Assembly (NCBI GenBank): GCA_947626415.1
Contig: CANQSA010000002.1
Coordinates: forward strand, 124,001 to 188,000
Reading direction: 5' to 3'
Source of the DNA: an uncultured Lachnospiraceae bacterium
GTDB taxonomy: Bacteria; Bacillota; Clostridia; Lachnospirales; Lachnospiraceae
Length of the DNA stretch: 64,000 nucleotides
Shown here one piece after another: positions 1 through 8,559 of the stretch (its first letter is position 1; the number at the start of each line of letters is the position of its first letter). Under the pieces are notes generated by a model, which was given only the letters and a program-made list of their open reading frames with translations, made no database searches and was not told the DNA's origin. The position numbers and the translations under genes were made by a program.

Positions 1-1173
1 TACTTTCACGCCGTCAGGCAGTACGGAATTCTCTCCGATGGTAGCCAGTCCGAACGCATAGATCTTCGGATCCAGTTTGCTGGGCGCTTCTTCTCCGATT
101 CCCAGCTCACAGTTCTTTCCTACCGTAACATTCTCCGCGATAATCGCCTTATAAACCTGGCTGCCTGCGCCGATCACCGTATCCTTCATAATGATGGAAT
201 CTCGTACGACCGCTCCCTTTTCAATGGTTACGCCCGGACCGATAATGGAGTTGTAGATCTCACCCTCGATGGTGGCGCCGTCACTGATAATACACCGGTC
301 AATCTTCGAATCACTGGAAATGTACTGCGGCGGCAGGGTATCATTCTTCGTATAGATCCGCCAGAATTCTTCATACAGATTAAATACGGGAATGATATCG
401 ATCAGTTCCATATTCGCTTCCCAATAGGAGCCCAATGTACCGACATCCTTCCAATAGCCATTGTACTCGTAAGCAAATACACGGTCACCTCTTCCAAAAC
501 AATATGGAATAATATGCTTACCAAAGTCACAATTTCTCTGATCCTTTAACTTGATCAGCGCTTCTTTTAAAATCGGCCAGCTGAAAATGTAGATACCCAT
601 AGAAGCCAGATTGCTTCTCGGGTTTGCCGGTTTCTCTTCGAAATCGGTAATCCTGTTATTATCATCTGTGATCACAATGCCGAACCGGCTTGCTTCTTCG
701 ATCGGTACAGGCATAGCCGCAATGGTAATATCGGCATTATTCGCCTTATGATAATCCAGCATCACTTCATAATCCATCTTATATATATGGTCCCCCGATA
801 AGATCAGCACATAATCCGGATTATAGGAATCCATGTAATCAATGTTCTGAAAGATCGCGTTCGCGGTACCGGTGTACCACTCGCTGCTGGTGCTCTTCTC
901 GTAAGGCGGCAGCACGGTCACGCCGCCGATATTGCGATCCAGATCCCAGGGAATACCGATGCCGATATGCGCATTCAGTCTCAGCGGCTGATACTGGGTC
1001 AGTACACCCACCGTATCCACGCCTGAGTTAATACAGTTGCTAAGCGGGAAGTCGATGATTCTGTACTTACCACCGAAAGATACTGCTGGCTTTGCAACCT
1101 TCGCTGTCAGTACACCCAGTCTGCTTCCCTGTCCACCTGCTAAAAGCATGGCAATCATTTCTTTCTTAATCAC
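1..1173 (-). CDS. glgC: Glucose-1-phosphate adenylyltransferase (3' end outside window)
   Basis: ADP-glucose pyrophosphorylase makes ADP-glucose from glucose-1-phosphate and ATP, the committed step of bacterial glycogen synthesis. The frame is open through base 1, so the C-terminus is missing; 391 codons are present. Residues 9-20 read [12 protein letters not shown], the nucleotide-binding loop of the family. [11 protein letters not shown] and FEEKPANP follow at the expected places, and the last ~100 residues are left-handed beta-helix hexapeptide repeats (for example [14 protein letters not shown]). The start is a GTG at 1171-1173 because AGGTG lies about 8 nt upstream; an in-frame ATG five codons later has no such site. 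The glycogen branching enzyme is 30 kb away in this window, so the glycogen genes are not in one operon here. The gene has its own promoter facing away from murC. Confidence 0.95.
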   Translation of the reverse strand, partial: MIKKEMIAMLLAGGQGSRLGVLTAKVAKPAVSFGGKYRIIDFPLSNCINSGVDTVGVLTQYQPLRLNAHIGIGIPWDLDRNIGGVTVLPPYEKSTSSEWYTGTANAIFQNIDYMDSYNPDYVLILSGDHIYKMDYEVMLDYHKANNADITIAAMPVPIEEASRFGIVITDDNNRITDFEEKPANPRSNLASMGIYIFSWPILKEALIKLKDQRNCDFGKHIIPYCFGRGDRVFAYEYNGYWKDVGTLGSYWEANMELIDIIPVFNLYEEFWRIYTKNDTLPPQYISSDSKIDRCIISDGATIEGEIYNSIIGPGVTIEKGAVVRDSIIMKDTVIGAGSQVYKAIIAENVTVGKNCELGIGEEAPSKLDPKIYAFGLATIGENSVLPDGVKV

Positions 1174-1205
1174 GCTATCACCTCGCTGTAAAGTTTATTT
1201 GATAG

Positions 1206-1233
1206 ATAGATTATAACATAAAATCCAAAATAT
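1206..1233 (-). promoter_or_regulatory. Sigma-A promoter of glgC
   Basis: On the minus strand: -35 TTGAAT (1228-1233), 16-bp spacer, -10 TATAAT (1206-1211) preceded by TGT, an extended -10. It sits about 35 bp upstream of the glgC GTG start. Confidence 0.7.
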
Positions 1234-1426
1234 TCAAATTATTTTTCGTTTTTTTGTATAATATTTTTTCGTGTTTTTCTGACTTTTCGTTTTTTTCATA
1301 TAAATTTACACAATTTTTCTTTGGCTTTTTCGTCATTATCACTATCTTTATTTATTTTTGCCCGGACCAAGGTGATTATGCTTCGATTTTTTAATGATTT
1401 TTGTGGCATTTTTTGTATTCCTATAG

Positions 1427-1432
1427 TATAAT
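1427..1432 (+). promoter_or_regulatory. Probable -10 element of murC
   Basis: TATAAT 44 bp before the murC start, in the very A+T-rich 1174-1475 spacer between divergent glgC and murC. No good -35 is visible at 16-18 bp, so this is a tentative call. Nothing else was recognised in that 302-bp spacer besides the glgC promoter. Confidence 0.4.
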
Positions 1433-1475
1433 AAAACCGTTCAGACACTATTTTTTTACAGGAGGATACTTCCTT

Positions 1476-2858
1476 ATGTATCAAATTGATTTTTCATGTA
1501 CCGGCTGGGTACATTTTACGGGAATAGGCGGTATCAGTATGAGCGGATTGGCGGAGATCCTGCTTGCGAAGGGCTTTCGCGTATCCGGTTCCGACTCCAG
1601 ATCCAGCGCAATCACCGAACATCTGGAATCTCTGGGCGCTGAGGTCTCTTATCGTCAGGTTGCCGACAATATTTCTCCCGAAATGGAAGTGTTAGTCTAT
1701 ACGGCTGCCGTTAAGCCGGACAATCCGGAGCTGGTACGGGCTGCCGAGCTGGGTGTGCCTCTGCTGACCCGTGCGGAATTTCTCGGACAGATCATGCGCA
1801 ATTACAAGACCGCGATCGGGGTTTCCGGTACGCACGGCAAGACGACGACGACCTCCATCCTCTCGGAGATCCTGTTAGACAGCGGATTGGATCCGACGAT
1901 TCTGGTCGGCGGCATTTTTGAACATATCCACGGCAATCTGCGGATCGGGCACTCCGATCTGTTTGTCACCGAGGCCTGTGAATATACCAACAGTTTTCTG
2001 TCCTTTGCGCCGACCACTGCCATTATTTTAAATGTGATGGCGGATCATCTGGATTTCTTTAAGGATATTGACGACATCCGTCACAGCTTCCGGAAGTTTG
2101 CCGAGCTGCTGCCGGCAGACGGTTCCCTGATCATCAACAGCGCGATCCCGGATCTTTCCTATTTCACGGAAGGTCTGCCCTGCCGGATCATTACCTTCGG
2201 TCTGGATCCGGCCACAAGCGATTACTGTGCTTCCAATCTCACCTATGATAAATTCGGCTGCGCCGGTTTTGATCTGATCGTACACGGACAGAAGATCGGC
2301 TCCCTGCACTTGAATACGCTGGGCGAACACACCGTGATCGATACCCTGGCCGCCATTGCCGCCGCTATGGATCTGGGTCTCAGCTTCCAGACAATCAAAC
2401 AGGGGGTTTCCGTTTTCCACAATGCGGACCGCCGCTTTCAGATCAAAGGGGATTTGCACGGCATTACGGTCGTAGATGATTACGCGCATCACCCGGATGA
2501 GATCCGGGCCACGCTGACTGCCGCACAGAAATATCCGCACCGGGAGATCTGGTGCGTGTTCCAGCCTCATACGTATTCCCGCACCAAAGCGCTGCTGCCG
2601 GAATTCGCCGAAGCGCTGGCGCTTGCCGACCATGTGGTGCTGGCCGATATCTATGCCGCCCGCGAGAAAAACACGTTCGGTATTTCCTCCATGCATATTT
2701 TAGAAGCGATGAAACAGTTTGACTGTGACGTTCATTATTTTCCGTCTTTTGGCGCCATCGAAAATTTTCTTTTGGAAAATTGTATCAGCGGCGACCTGTT
2801 GATAACTATGGGAGCCGGAGATGTCGTATTAATCGGAGAAAAACTGCTTGGGATTTAG
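1476..2858 (+). CDS. murC: UDP-N-acetylmuramate--L-alanine ligase
   Basis: Cytoplasmic ATP-dependent ligase that adds L-Ala to UDP-MurNAc, the first amino acid of the peptidoglycan stem peptide. The 460-residue product has the usual Mur ligase layout. An N-terminal Rossmann-type UDP-binding domain carries FTGIGGISMSGLA (residues 14-26), the central ATPase has GTHGKTTT at 118-125, and the C-terminal domain has DDYAHHPDE and QPHTYSRT. The start is the ATG at 1476, behind GGAGG at 1461-1465; the frame is open another 25 codons upstream but that part is A+T-rich and has no ribosome site. It appears monocistronic, ending at a strong hairpin terminator. Confidence 0.96.
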   Translation: MYQIDFSCTGWVHFTGIGGISMSGLAEILLAKGFRVSGSDSRSSAITEHLESLGAEVSYRQVADNISPEMEVLVYTAAVKPDNPELVRAAELGVPLLTRAEFLGQIMRNYKTAIGVSGTHGKTTTTSILSEILLDSGLDPTILVGGIFEHIHGNLRIGHSDLFVTEACEYTNSFLSFAPTTAIILNVMADHLDFFKDIDDIRHSFRKFAELLPADGSLIINSAIPDLSYFTEGLPCRIITFGLDPATSDYCASNLTYDKFGCAGFDLIVHGQKIGSLHLNTLGEHTVIDTLAAIAAAMDLGLSFQTIKQGVSVFHNADRRFQIKGDLHGITVVDDYAHHPDEIRATLTAAQKYPHREIWCVFQPHTYSRTKALLPEFAEALALADHVVLADIYAAREKNTFGISSMHILEAMKQFDCDVHYFPSFGAIENFLLENCISGDLLITMGAGDVVLIGEKLLGI

Positions 2859-2868
2859 TTATTCGCAT

Positions 2869-2920
2869 ATCCACATTTTTTGAAGGCAATTTCGGCTTTC
2901 AAAAATGTGGATAATTTTTT
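2869..2920 (+). terminator. Intrinsic terminator after murC
   Basis: Long stem with arms ATCCACATTTTTTGAAGGC and GCTTTCAAAAATGTGGAT (one small mismatch) around a 7-nt loop, followed by AATTTTTTATTT. It begins 11 bp after the murC stop. The rest of the spacer to 3173 holds the promoter of the next operon and is otherwise unremarkable. Confidence 0.85.
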
Positions 2921-3091
2921 ATTTCCGTTTTTGGCCTGCCTTCCGTTTTTTCTTGAAGCCAGTGCCTTTCGACACCTTTTGACAAAATTCCGCAAAACTT
3001 ATACACCGTTTCCACATTTTCCACATTTGGACGATTTGCAACTTTTTATTTAAGTGTTCGCACTAGATGATTTTTATTTTTGGAAGTTTTG

Positions 3092-3100
3092 TGCTATACT
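3092..3100 (+). promoter_or_regulatory. Extended -10 promoter of the dnaD-like operon
   Basis: TGCTATACT, an extended -10 (TG, one base, TATACT). The region 17 bp upstream is T-rich (TTTTAT) and only a weak -35. It is placed 74 bp before the chosen start of the DnaD-like gene. Confidence 0.5.
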
Positions 3101-3173
3101 CGTTCTCGGATCGAGACAGCCCTAAGGGGAGGTGGAGCTGCCGATTTAAATGTTTAAGCAAGGATGTAGCAAA

Positions 3174-4172
3174 ATGGGTGATTTATTTTTAGACAAGGGA
3201 AAATTGGTGGATACTACCTCCGTATCCAATTATTTTATTGACTCTTATATGCCGGGAGCGAACGGAGAATTTGTCAAGGTGTATCTGTATCTGCTTCGCT
3301 GCGCTTCCGACTCCGATCTGGATCTGTCTCTGGAGACAATCGCGGACAGATTCACCTGTACGGAAAGCGACATTTCCCGTGCGCTGCACTACTGGGCGGA
3401 TCTGGGGCTGCTTACCCTGAGTGAAGATTCCGGCGGGCACATCCAGGGAATCTGCCTGGAACGCTGTCTTCCCAAGACTCCGAAGGCAAAGGCGGTTTCC
3501 GCTTCGGAACGGCCTGCCTATACCGGCGCGCAGCTGGCGGCTTTCGCGCAGGAAGAAGATGTGAAGAACATTTTATTTACGGCGGAACAATATCTGGGGC
3601 GTACTTTAAGTCCCAAAGATATCGAGACTCTGATCTACCTGTATGATGAATTGGGGTTTTCCTATGAATTGATCGATTATCTGATCGAATACTGTGTCAG
3701 CAATAACAAACGGCGCATGCGCTATATTGAGAAAACTGCCCTCAACTGGGCTGAGGCAGGGATCACAACGCTTGAACAGGCAAAAGCGCAGACTTCCCTG
3801 TTCAGCAACAAGTATTACCCTGTCATGCGCGCTTTCGGCATCTGCGACCATTCTCCCGCTGAGATCGAACGCAGATATATCAATAAATGGCTGGACAAGT
3901 TCGGCTTTCCTATGGAGATCATCATTGAGGCCTGCAACCGCACGATCGCCGCTCTGCATAAACCCAGTTTCCAGTATGCCGATAAGATACTGACCGACTG
4001 GCAGGAACAGAACGTCCGAACGCCTGCCGATATCAAAGCGCTGGATCAGGAATATCATCAGAGAACAACGACACCTCCGCCGTCCCGCGGCAGGAATGAA
4101 TTTAATAATTTTTCTCATCGGGATTATGATTTTGATGAACTGGAGAAACAACTGTTGGCTTCCAGAAAATAA
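3174..4172 (+). CDS. DnaD-like replication initiation protein
   Basis: 332-residue protein of the DnaD/DnaB family, which in Firmicutes helps load the replicative helicase at oriC and at restarted forks. The N-terminal half looks like a winged helix (EFVKVYLYLLRC, then a TESDISRALHYW segment), as in DnaD N-domains. The C-terminal half has the DnaD-domain pattern: ETLIYLYDELGFSYELIDYL, RRMRYIEKTALNWAEAGI, and a later KWLDKFGFP repeat of the same fold. The ATG at 3174 has AAGGA 9 nt upstream, and the product then begins like relatives I know; the ATG at 3150, with GGAG 12 nt upstream, would add 8 residues and cannot be excluded. It is followed 21 bp later by an AAA+ helicase-loader-like gene, which fits a shared job in helicase loading. 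Confidence 0.85.
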   Translation: MGDLFLDKGKLVDTTSVSNYFIDSYMPGANGEFVKVYLYLLRCASDSDLDLSLETIADRFTCTESDISRALHYWADLGLLTLSEDSGGHIQGICLERCLPKTPKAKAVSASERPAYTGAQLAAFAQEEDVKNILFTAEQYLGRTLSPKDIETLIYLYDELGFSYELIDYLIEYCVSNNKRRMRYIEKTALNWAEAGITTLEQAKAQTSLFSNKYYPVMRAFGICDHSPAEIERRYINKWLDKFGFPMEIIIEACNRTIAALHKPSFQYADKILTDWQEQNVRTPADIKALDQEYHQRTTTPPPSRGRNEFNNFSHRDYDFDELEKQLLASRK

Positions 4173-4193
4173 TGCCGGATACGGAGGTGGCAC

Positions 4194-5183
4194 ATGTCGA
4201 TTTCATCGGAGCACTACAATACCATTTTAAGAGAATATGACCAGAAGCAGTTTACGGTTCAGCGGGAATTAAGCGAACGCCGGGAAGCCGTTTATGCCAG
4301 ATTACCGCGGATTCGAGAGATCCATGACAGACTTTCCGGCTTACAGGTAGAAAAGGCGCGGCTGCGTCTGTCGCAGAATGCTTATACGCTGGAAGCGATC
4401 AACCGGGAGATTTCGGCGCTTTCCGCCGAGCGGGACCGGCTGCTTGCAGAGAACGGCTATGCGCCGGATCATCTGGAACCGCACTATTTCTGTAAAGACT
4501 GCCGGGATACCGGTTATACGGCACAGCACCGGATGTGCCACTGCTTTAAGCAGGCGCTGATCGATGTAATGTATGACCAGTCCAATATAAAAACGCTTTT
4601 AAAGACCTGCAGCTTTGAGCACTTTAGGCCGGACTATTACGACGATACCGAGAAAGATCCGCAGACGGGAAAAACCGCCAGAGAAAACATTCTGGAAACC
4701 CGTCGCTACTGCGACCGATTTATTGAGGAGTTTTCTTCTCATTTCCGGAATCTGTTGTTTTACGGAGAAACCGGCGTCGGAAAATCCTTCTTGTCTCTCT
4801 GCATTGCCAAAGAGCTGTTAGAACGTTCCTTCTCCGTGCTCTACCTGTCTGCCATTGATTTTGCGTCGATCATGTCGGAATCCGTTTTCAATGCGCGGGA
4901 CATGAGTTCCAAAACAAAGGAAACGCTTCATTTTATCTATGACTGCGATCTGCTGATCTTAGATGATCTGGGTACGGAAGTGACAAACAGCATCAAATCT
5001 TCTCACCTGTTCCACTGCCTGGATAAGCGGCTGCAGAACAGGCGCGCTGTTATTATCAATACCAATCTTTCCCCCCGGGAGATCAGCCGGATCTATTCCG
5101 ACCGCATTTTTTCCAGGATTATCGGAAATTATACCTGTTTTAAGATTTTCGGAGACGATATCCGCAAAAAACAGAAACTATAA
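4194..5183 (+). CDS. DnaI/DnaC-like helicase loader ATPase
   Basis: 329-residue AAA+ ATPase of the DnaC/DnaI/IstB group; with its DnaD-like neighbour it probably loads the replicative DNA helicase. Residues 1-90 are helical and charged, likely the helicase-binding region. A metal-binding cluster follows (C100, C103, C115, C117: CKDC and CHC), as in the zinc-binding N-domain of DnaI. Walker A is GETGVGKS at 191-198 and Walker B is LLILDDLG near 253-260. IstB proteins of insertion sequences share the ATPase core, but no istA or IS ends are nearby, so a chromosomal loader is favoured. The ribosome site GGAGG lies 9 nt before the ATG, and the gene is followed by prs after only 17 bp. Confidence 0.88.
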   Translation: MSISSEHYNTILREYDQKQFTVQRELSERREAVYARLPRIREIHDRLSGLQVEKARLRLSQNAYTLEAINREISALSAERDRLLAENGYAPDHLEPHYFCKDCRDTGYTAQHRMCHCFKQALIDVMYDQSNIKTLLKTCSFEHFRPDYYDDTEKDPQTGKTARENILETRRYCDRFIEEFSSHFRNLLFYGETGVGKSFLSLCIAKELLERSFSVLYLSAIDFASIMSESVFNARDMSSKTKETLHFIYDCDLLILDDLGTEVTNSIKSSHLFHCLDKRLQNRRAVIINTNLSPREISRIYSDRIFSRIIGNYTCFKIFGDDIRKKQKL

Positions 5184-5200
5184 CTCAGATGGAGGTTATC

Positions 5201-6388
5201 ATGTTAGACTATGAAAAAATACTTGTAACAATTCCCGCCGGACCGCTGGGGATCGTACCGCTGCGGGGCTGCGAACAGATGGCCGCCGCCGTCGACCAGT
5301 ACATTGTCAACTGGCGCGCCAACGCAACACACAGTGAAGCAATCCGCTCCAACGTTGCCTTTGTGGACTACAAACGGGATACTTTTCTGGTAAAATCCCA
5401 GGTTCCCCGTTTCGGTTCCGGTGAAGCAAAGGGACTGATCAGCCAGTCCATCCGAGGCGACGATCTGTATTTTATCGTGGATATCACCAATCATAGCCAG
5501 ACTTATAAGCTGTGCGGACAGATTAACCATATGTCTCCGGACGATCATTTCAGTGATCTGAAGCGGCTGATTGCCGCTGCCGCCGGAAAAGCAAAGCGGA
5601 TCAATGTCATCATGCCGTTTTTATATGAGAGCCGGCAGGATAAGCGTTCCGCCAGAGAATCCCTGGACTGTGCGCTGGCGCTTCAGGAACTGAGCAACAT
5701 GGGCGTAGACAATATCATCACCTTCGACGTACACAATCCGGCAGTCTGCAACGCCATTCCATTGAAGGGATTTGAAAGCGTACGGCCCACTTATCAGTTT
5801 GTCAAGAGCCTTCTGGCCGTAGAAAAGGATCTGCAGATTTCTCCCGATCATTTAATGATCATCAGTCCGGATGAAGGCGCCATGAACCGTTCCATCTACT
5901 TTGCCAACGTGCTCGGCGTCAATGTGGGCATGTTCTATAAGCGCCGGGATTACGCCACCATCATTAACGGTATGAACCCTATTGTGGCGCATGAGTTTTT
6001 GGGAGATGACATTACCGGCAAGGATATCTTTATCTTAGACGATATGATCTCTTCCGGAGAAAGTATCTTAGACGTTGCCAGACAGTTGAAAAAACGCAAC
6101 TGCCGAAAGGTATTCCTGGCTGCGACCTTCGGGCTGTTTACCAATGGCATGGAAAAGTTTGACAAAGCATATGAAGAGGGCGTATTTGACCGGGTATTGA
6201 CGACCAACCTGACTTATCAGTCTGAAGAATTACTGAAACGCCCTTATTTTATCAATGTCGATATGTCCAAATATATCGCCCTTATTATTGAAACCTTAAA
6301 CCATGACGCCAGCATGAGTTCTCTGTTGGATCCCATGGACCGTGTTGCGAAACGGATTGAAGAATACAATGCGGCACAGGGGCGATAA
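5201..6388 (+). CDS. prs: Ribose-phosphate pyrophosphokinase, long divergent form
   Basis: Makes PRPP from ribose-5-phosphate and ATP for purine, pyrimidine, His and Trp synthesis. The product is 395 residues, about 80 longer than the usual ~315, and the motifs are variants of the family: ESRQDKRSARE for the ATP-site RQD-R segment, TFDVHNPAV for the usual DLHA, a KRR flexible-loop triplet (FYKRRD), and the PRPP-binding loop ILDDMISSGESI in place of the common DDMIDTAGT. The start is ATG 5201 with GGAGG 6 nt upstream. Some Clostridia carry this longer type, sometimes besides a normal prs; whether this one is the housekeeping enzyme cannot be told here. It closes the DnaD-DnaI-prs operon and ends at a strong terminator. 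Confidence 0.85.
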   Translation: MLDYEKILVTIPAGPLGIVPLRGCEQMAAAVDQYIVNWRANATHSEAIRSNVAFVDYKRDTFLVKSQVPRFGSGEAKGLISQSIRGDDLYFIVDITNHSQTYKLCGQINHMSPDDHFSDLKRLIAAAAGKAKRINVIMPFLYESRQDKRSARESLDCALALQELSNMGVDNIITFDVHNPAVCNAIPLKGFESVRPTYQFVKSLLAVEKDLQISPDHLMIISPDEGAMNRSIYFANVLGVNVGMFYKRRDYATIINGMNPIVAHEFLGDDITGKDIFILDDMISSGESILDVARQLKKRNCRKVFLAATFGLFTNGMEKFDKAYEEGVFDRVLTTNLTYQSEELLKRPYFINVDMSKYIALIIETLNHDASMSSLLDPMDRVAKRIEEYNAAQGR

Positions 6389-6436
6389 GATTTTGTATTA
6401 TTTTTAAGTTTTTCAGATGTTTTCTTATTGTTTTGC

Positions 6437-6495
6437 AGAAAAAACCGCCGTTTTCCGAAGAAGTCTTCGAGAAGCGGCGGTTTTTCTGTTTTTAG
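6437..6495. terminator. Bidirectional terminator between prs and the YhaN-like gene
   Basis: AAAAAACCGCCG and CGGCGGTTTTT form a GC-rich stem with A- and T-tracts on both sides, so it can stop prs transcripts from the left and the YhaN-like gene from the right. The stops of the two genes lie 115 bp apart. Confidence 0.85.
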
Positions 6496-6503
6496 GGGTC
6501 CTT

Positions 6504-8372
6504 CTAGGATAAAACAACCAGATGATAGGGAATCTGTTCTCTGTCTGCGATCACTTTTTCCCTTGTGTGGCAGGTAAATATCAGCAGCTGTCCTTCCGCT
6601 CCGGCCAGCGCTGTCAGGGTATTGCCCAGCCGGACATTGTCATAATGGGCGAAAGTATCATCCAGCAGCAGCGGCTGCTTTTCTGAATAAAGAACATCGG
6701 CGGCTGCCAGACGCAGAGACAGGTAAATCTGCTCGATCGTCCCGCGGCTCAGCCGGGCCGCATCTACCTTTTTCCCGCGGATCGGAACCTGAATATTCAG
6801 ATCCCTGTCAATAAACAGTTCTTTATACTTATTCTGTGTGATCCTGGCAAAATATTCGGAAGCCCTGGCATTGAACCGCAGACCGAATTCCGCGCGGACC
6901 TCATCCATTACTCTCTGTGTATTGAACAGCTCCATTTCCAGTGCCGCAATCTCATCCAGCGCAGCGCTTCTTTGCTTCTGCCAATCCCGGATCTGCTGTT
7001 TCTCATTCTCCAGTTCCGTCAGGCGTATCTTCTGCTGTTCAACCTTCCAATGCAGATTCTGAATCTCTACAGAAAGACTGACGATCGCCTGATTCTTTTC
7101 CTGAACCTTGGCAACAATCTGCGCGTCGATCTCCATGCCGGTCAATTCCTGCTGTTCTTTCTTAACTGCTTCCAGTTCTTTCGCAATCCCGGTCAGCTCT
7201 TCCGAGGTCTTTTCCAGCCGTTCGCTGCACTGCTTTCTTTCCTGCATCAGCGCGTCTGCGGCTTTCAGCCCGTCCAGATCTCTATCCCGATACGTCTTTT
7301 TAATGAAGAAACCGGCAATGGCTGCCGCCAGCAGGATCACCGTAACCGTTGTACTTTGGATCGCATAAGTGCGCTTGGTGCCGATAAAATTATAGATGGA
7401 AATGGCCGCGGCAATCACAAACAGGATCACTAAAACCCATGGGATTGGCAGTTTCTTATTTAGCTGGTTCCGTTTATTGGTCAGGTCCAGTTCATTGACA
7501 ATTCCTTTTTTCTCCAATTTCTCCGCAGACTGTTCCAGTTCTTTCGCCAGTCTGTCAGCTTTCTGTTTCAAAGCCTCCGACTCTTTCTCAAGCCGTTCCT
7601 GCTTTTCCTGAGCCAACTGCAGCATTGCCTGCATTTTAGCCGCCTGATCGGTCTGTACCTGTTCAACCTGCTGGATTCCTTCCAGATCCTGTACGGTCTG
7701 CGTCCGTTCCCTGTCCTTCTCAAATGATTCTGCCTCCAGCTGCGAAATCATCTCTCCGGTTTCTCTGCAGGCCTGTTCATTTTCCGCAAGCTGCCGTTCT
7801 AAAGTCTCCTGATCCAGCTTTTTCAGTATTTCTTCCTGTTCCGCTTTCTGCTGCTGCAGACGGTCGAAGGTTTCCTGCAGTTTCAGTTCCACATTTTTCT
7901 GATTATACAGCTCTGCCGCATATTCGCGCAGGGCAACCGCCAGAGACGCGTCCGTTTCACTGCAAAGCTGTCCGACGCTGACCGTATTCATATAACTGTT
8001 CTCTTCCAGCTCCGTATACAGCGCCGCGATCTCATTCTCCGCAAGCTGCGCGCCGGTCTCCAGATCCGTTACGCGAAAAGACGCAGACTCTTTTCGGAAA
8101 TCCCGTTCCAGGCGATACCACTTCCCACCTGTTTCCAGTTCCATAGACCCGGCATACTGCGCGCCGCCTTCCCATGGTTCATATTTCTGATAGCGGTCGG
8201 TTTCCGCCTCATCCGCGCCGTTCTGACCGAACAGCATGGCTCTGATAAAAGTATGTATCGTGCTCTTTCCCGCCTCGTTTTCCCCATACAGGATGTTAAG
8301 GCCCGGTTCCAGTTCTATATTTTTCTCATGAAACTTACCGAAATGTTGTAATGTTAATAATCTGATTTGCAT
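6504..8372 (-). CDS. YhaN/SbcC-like ATPase with coiled coil and two membrane segments
   Basis: 622-residue ABC-type ATPase of the SMC/Rad50/YhaN group. Walker A GENEAGKS is at residues 30-37. Near the C-terminus are an ABC signature-like LSRGTIEQIYLSLR and Walker B PLLLDDTFAHYD. Between them lie long Glu/Gln-rich coiled coils interrupted in the middle by two hydrophobic stretches (WVLVILFVIAAAISIYNF and TVTVILLAAAIAGFF), so it is probably membrane-tethered with both ATPase halves in the cytoplasm. YhaN-like proteins normally act with an SbcD-like phosphoesterase (YhaO); no such gene is adjacent, since the upstream neighbour is a divergent aminopeptidase. A role in DNA end or membrane-linked DNA processing is inference. 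Start: ATG with GGAGG about 10 nt upstream. Confidence 0.75.
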   Translation of the reverse strand: MQIRLLTLQHFGKFHEKNIELEPGLNILYGENEAGKSTIHTFIRAMLFGQNGADEAETDRYQKYEPWEGGAQYAGSMELETGGKWYRLERDFRKESASFRVTDLETGAQLAENEIAALYTELEENSYMNTVSVGQLCSETDASLAVALREYAAELYNQKNVELKLQETFDRLQQQKAEQEEILKKLDQETLERQLAENEQACRETGEMISQLEAESFEKDRERTQTVQDLEGIQQVEQVQTDQAAKMQAMLQLAQEKQERLEKESEALKQKADRLAKELEQSAEKLEKKGIVNELDLTNKRNQLNKKLPIPWVLVILFVIAAAISIYNFIGTKRTYAIQSTTVTVILLAAAIAGFFIKKTYRDRDLDGLKAADALMQERKQCSERLEKTSEELTGIAKELEAVKKEQQELTGMEIDAQIVAKVQEKNQAIVSLSVEIQNLHWKVEQQKIRLTELENEKQQIRDWQKQRSAALDEIAALEMELFNTQRVMDEVRAEFGLRFNARASEYFARITQNKYKELFIDRDLNIQVPIRGKKVDAARLSRGTIEQIYLSLRLAAADVLYSEKQPLLLDDTFAHYDNVRLGNTLTALAGAEGQLLIFTCHTREKVIADREQIPYHLVVLS

Positions 8373-8503
8373 GGTTCTGCCTCCGTCAGCACATTAGACC
8401 AATTTCTTACGATTTCTTACAGTTTAACACAGGTCTGATATAAAATGCAATTACTTTCCTGTGAGATTCTTGCCAAAAACCGCTGTTAAATCTCCTGCCG
8501 GTG

Positions 8504-8512
8504 TGATATACT
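8504..8512 (+). promoter_or_regulatory. Extended -10 promoter of the M29 aminopeptidase gene
   Basis: TGATATACT, an extended -10, 47 bp before the start codon. The -35 region (GTTAAA) is poor. A divergent promoter for the YhaN-like gene must lie in the same 187-bp spacer but I could not place it firmly. Confidence 0.5.
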
Positions 8513-8559
8513 ATCAGAAAAAAAATGAATGGAACAAACCAGAAAGGATTGTTGAGTTT

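Noticed and set aside
1296-1484. 62-residue open frame on the minus strand between glgC and murC
   Set aside because: Runs through A+T-rich promoter DNA, overlaps the murC start and has no ribosome site or family features.
2028-2696. 222-residue antisense frame inside murC
   Set aside because: Fully covered by murC, which has clear motifs; no start signal of its own. The same holds for other long antisense frames in trpE, tatD, the Tad genes and glgB.
4194-5183. IstB transposition helper
   Set aside because: Same ATPase core, but no istA, no IS ends, and the DnaD-like neighbour plus the Cys cluster fit a helicase loader.
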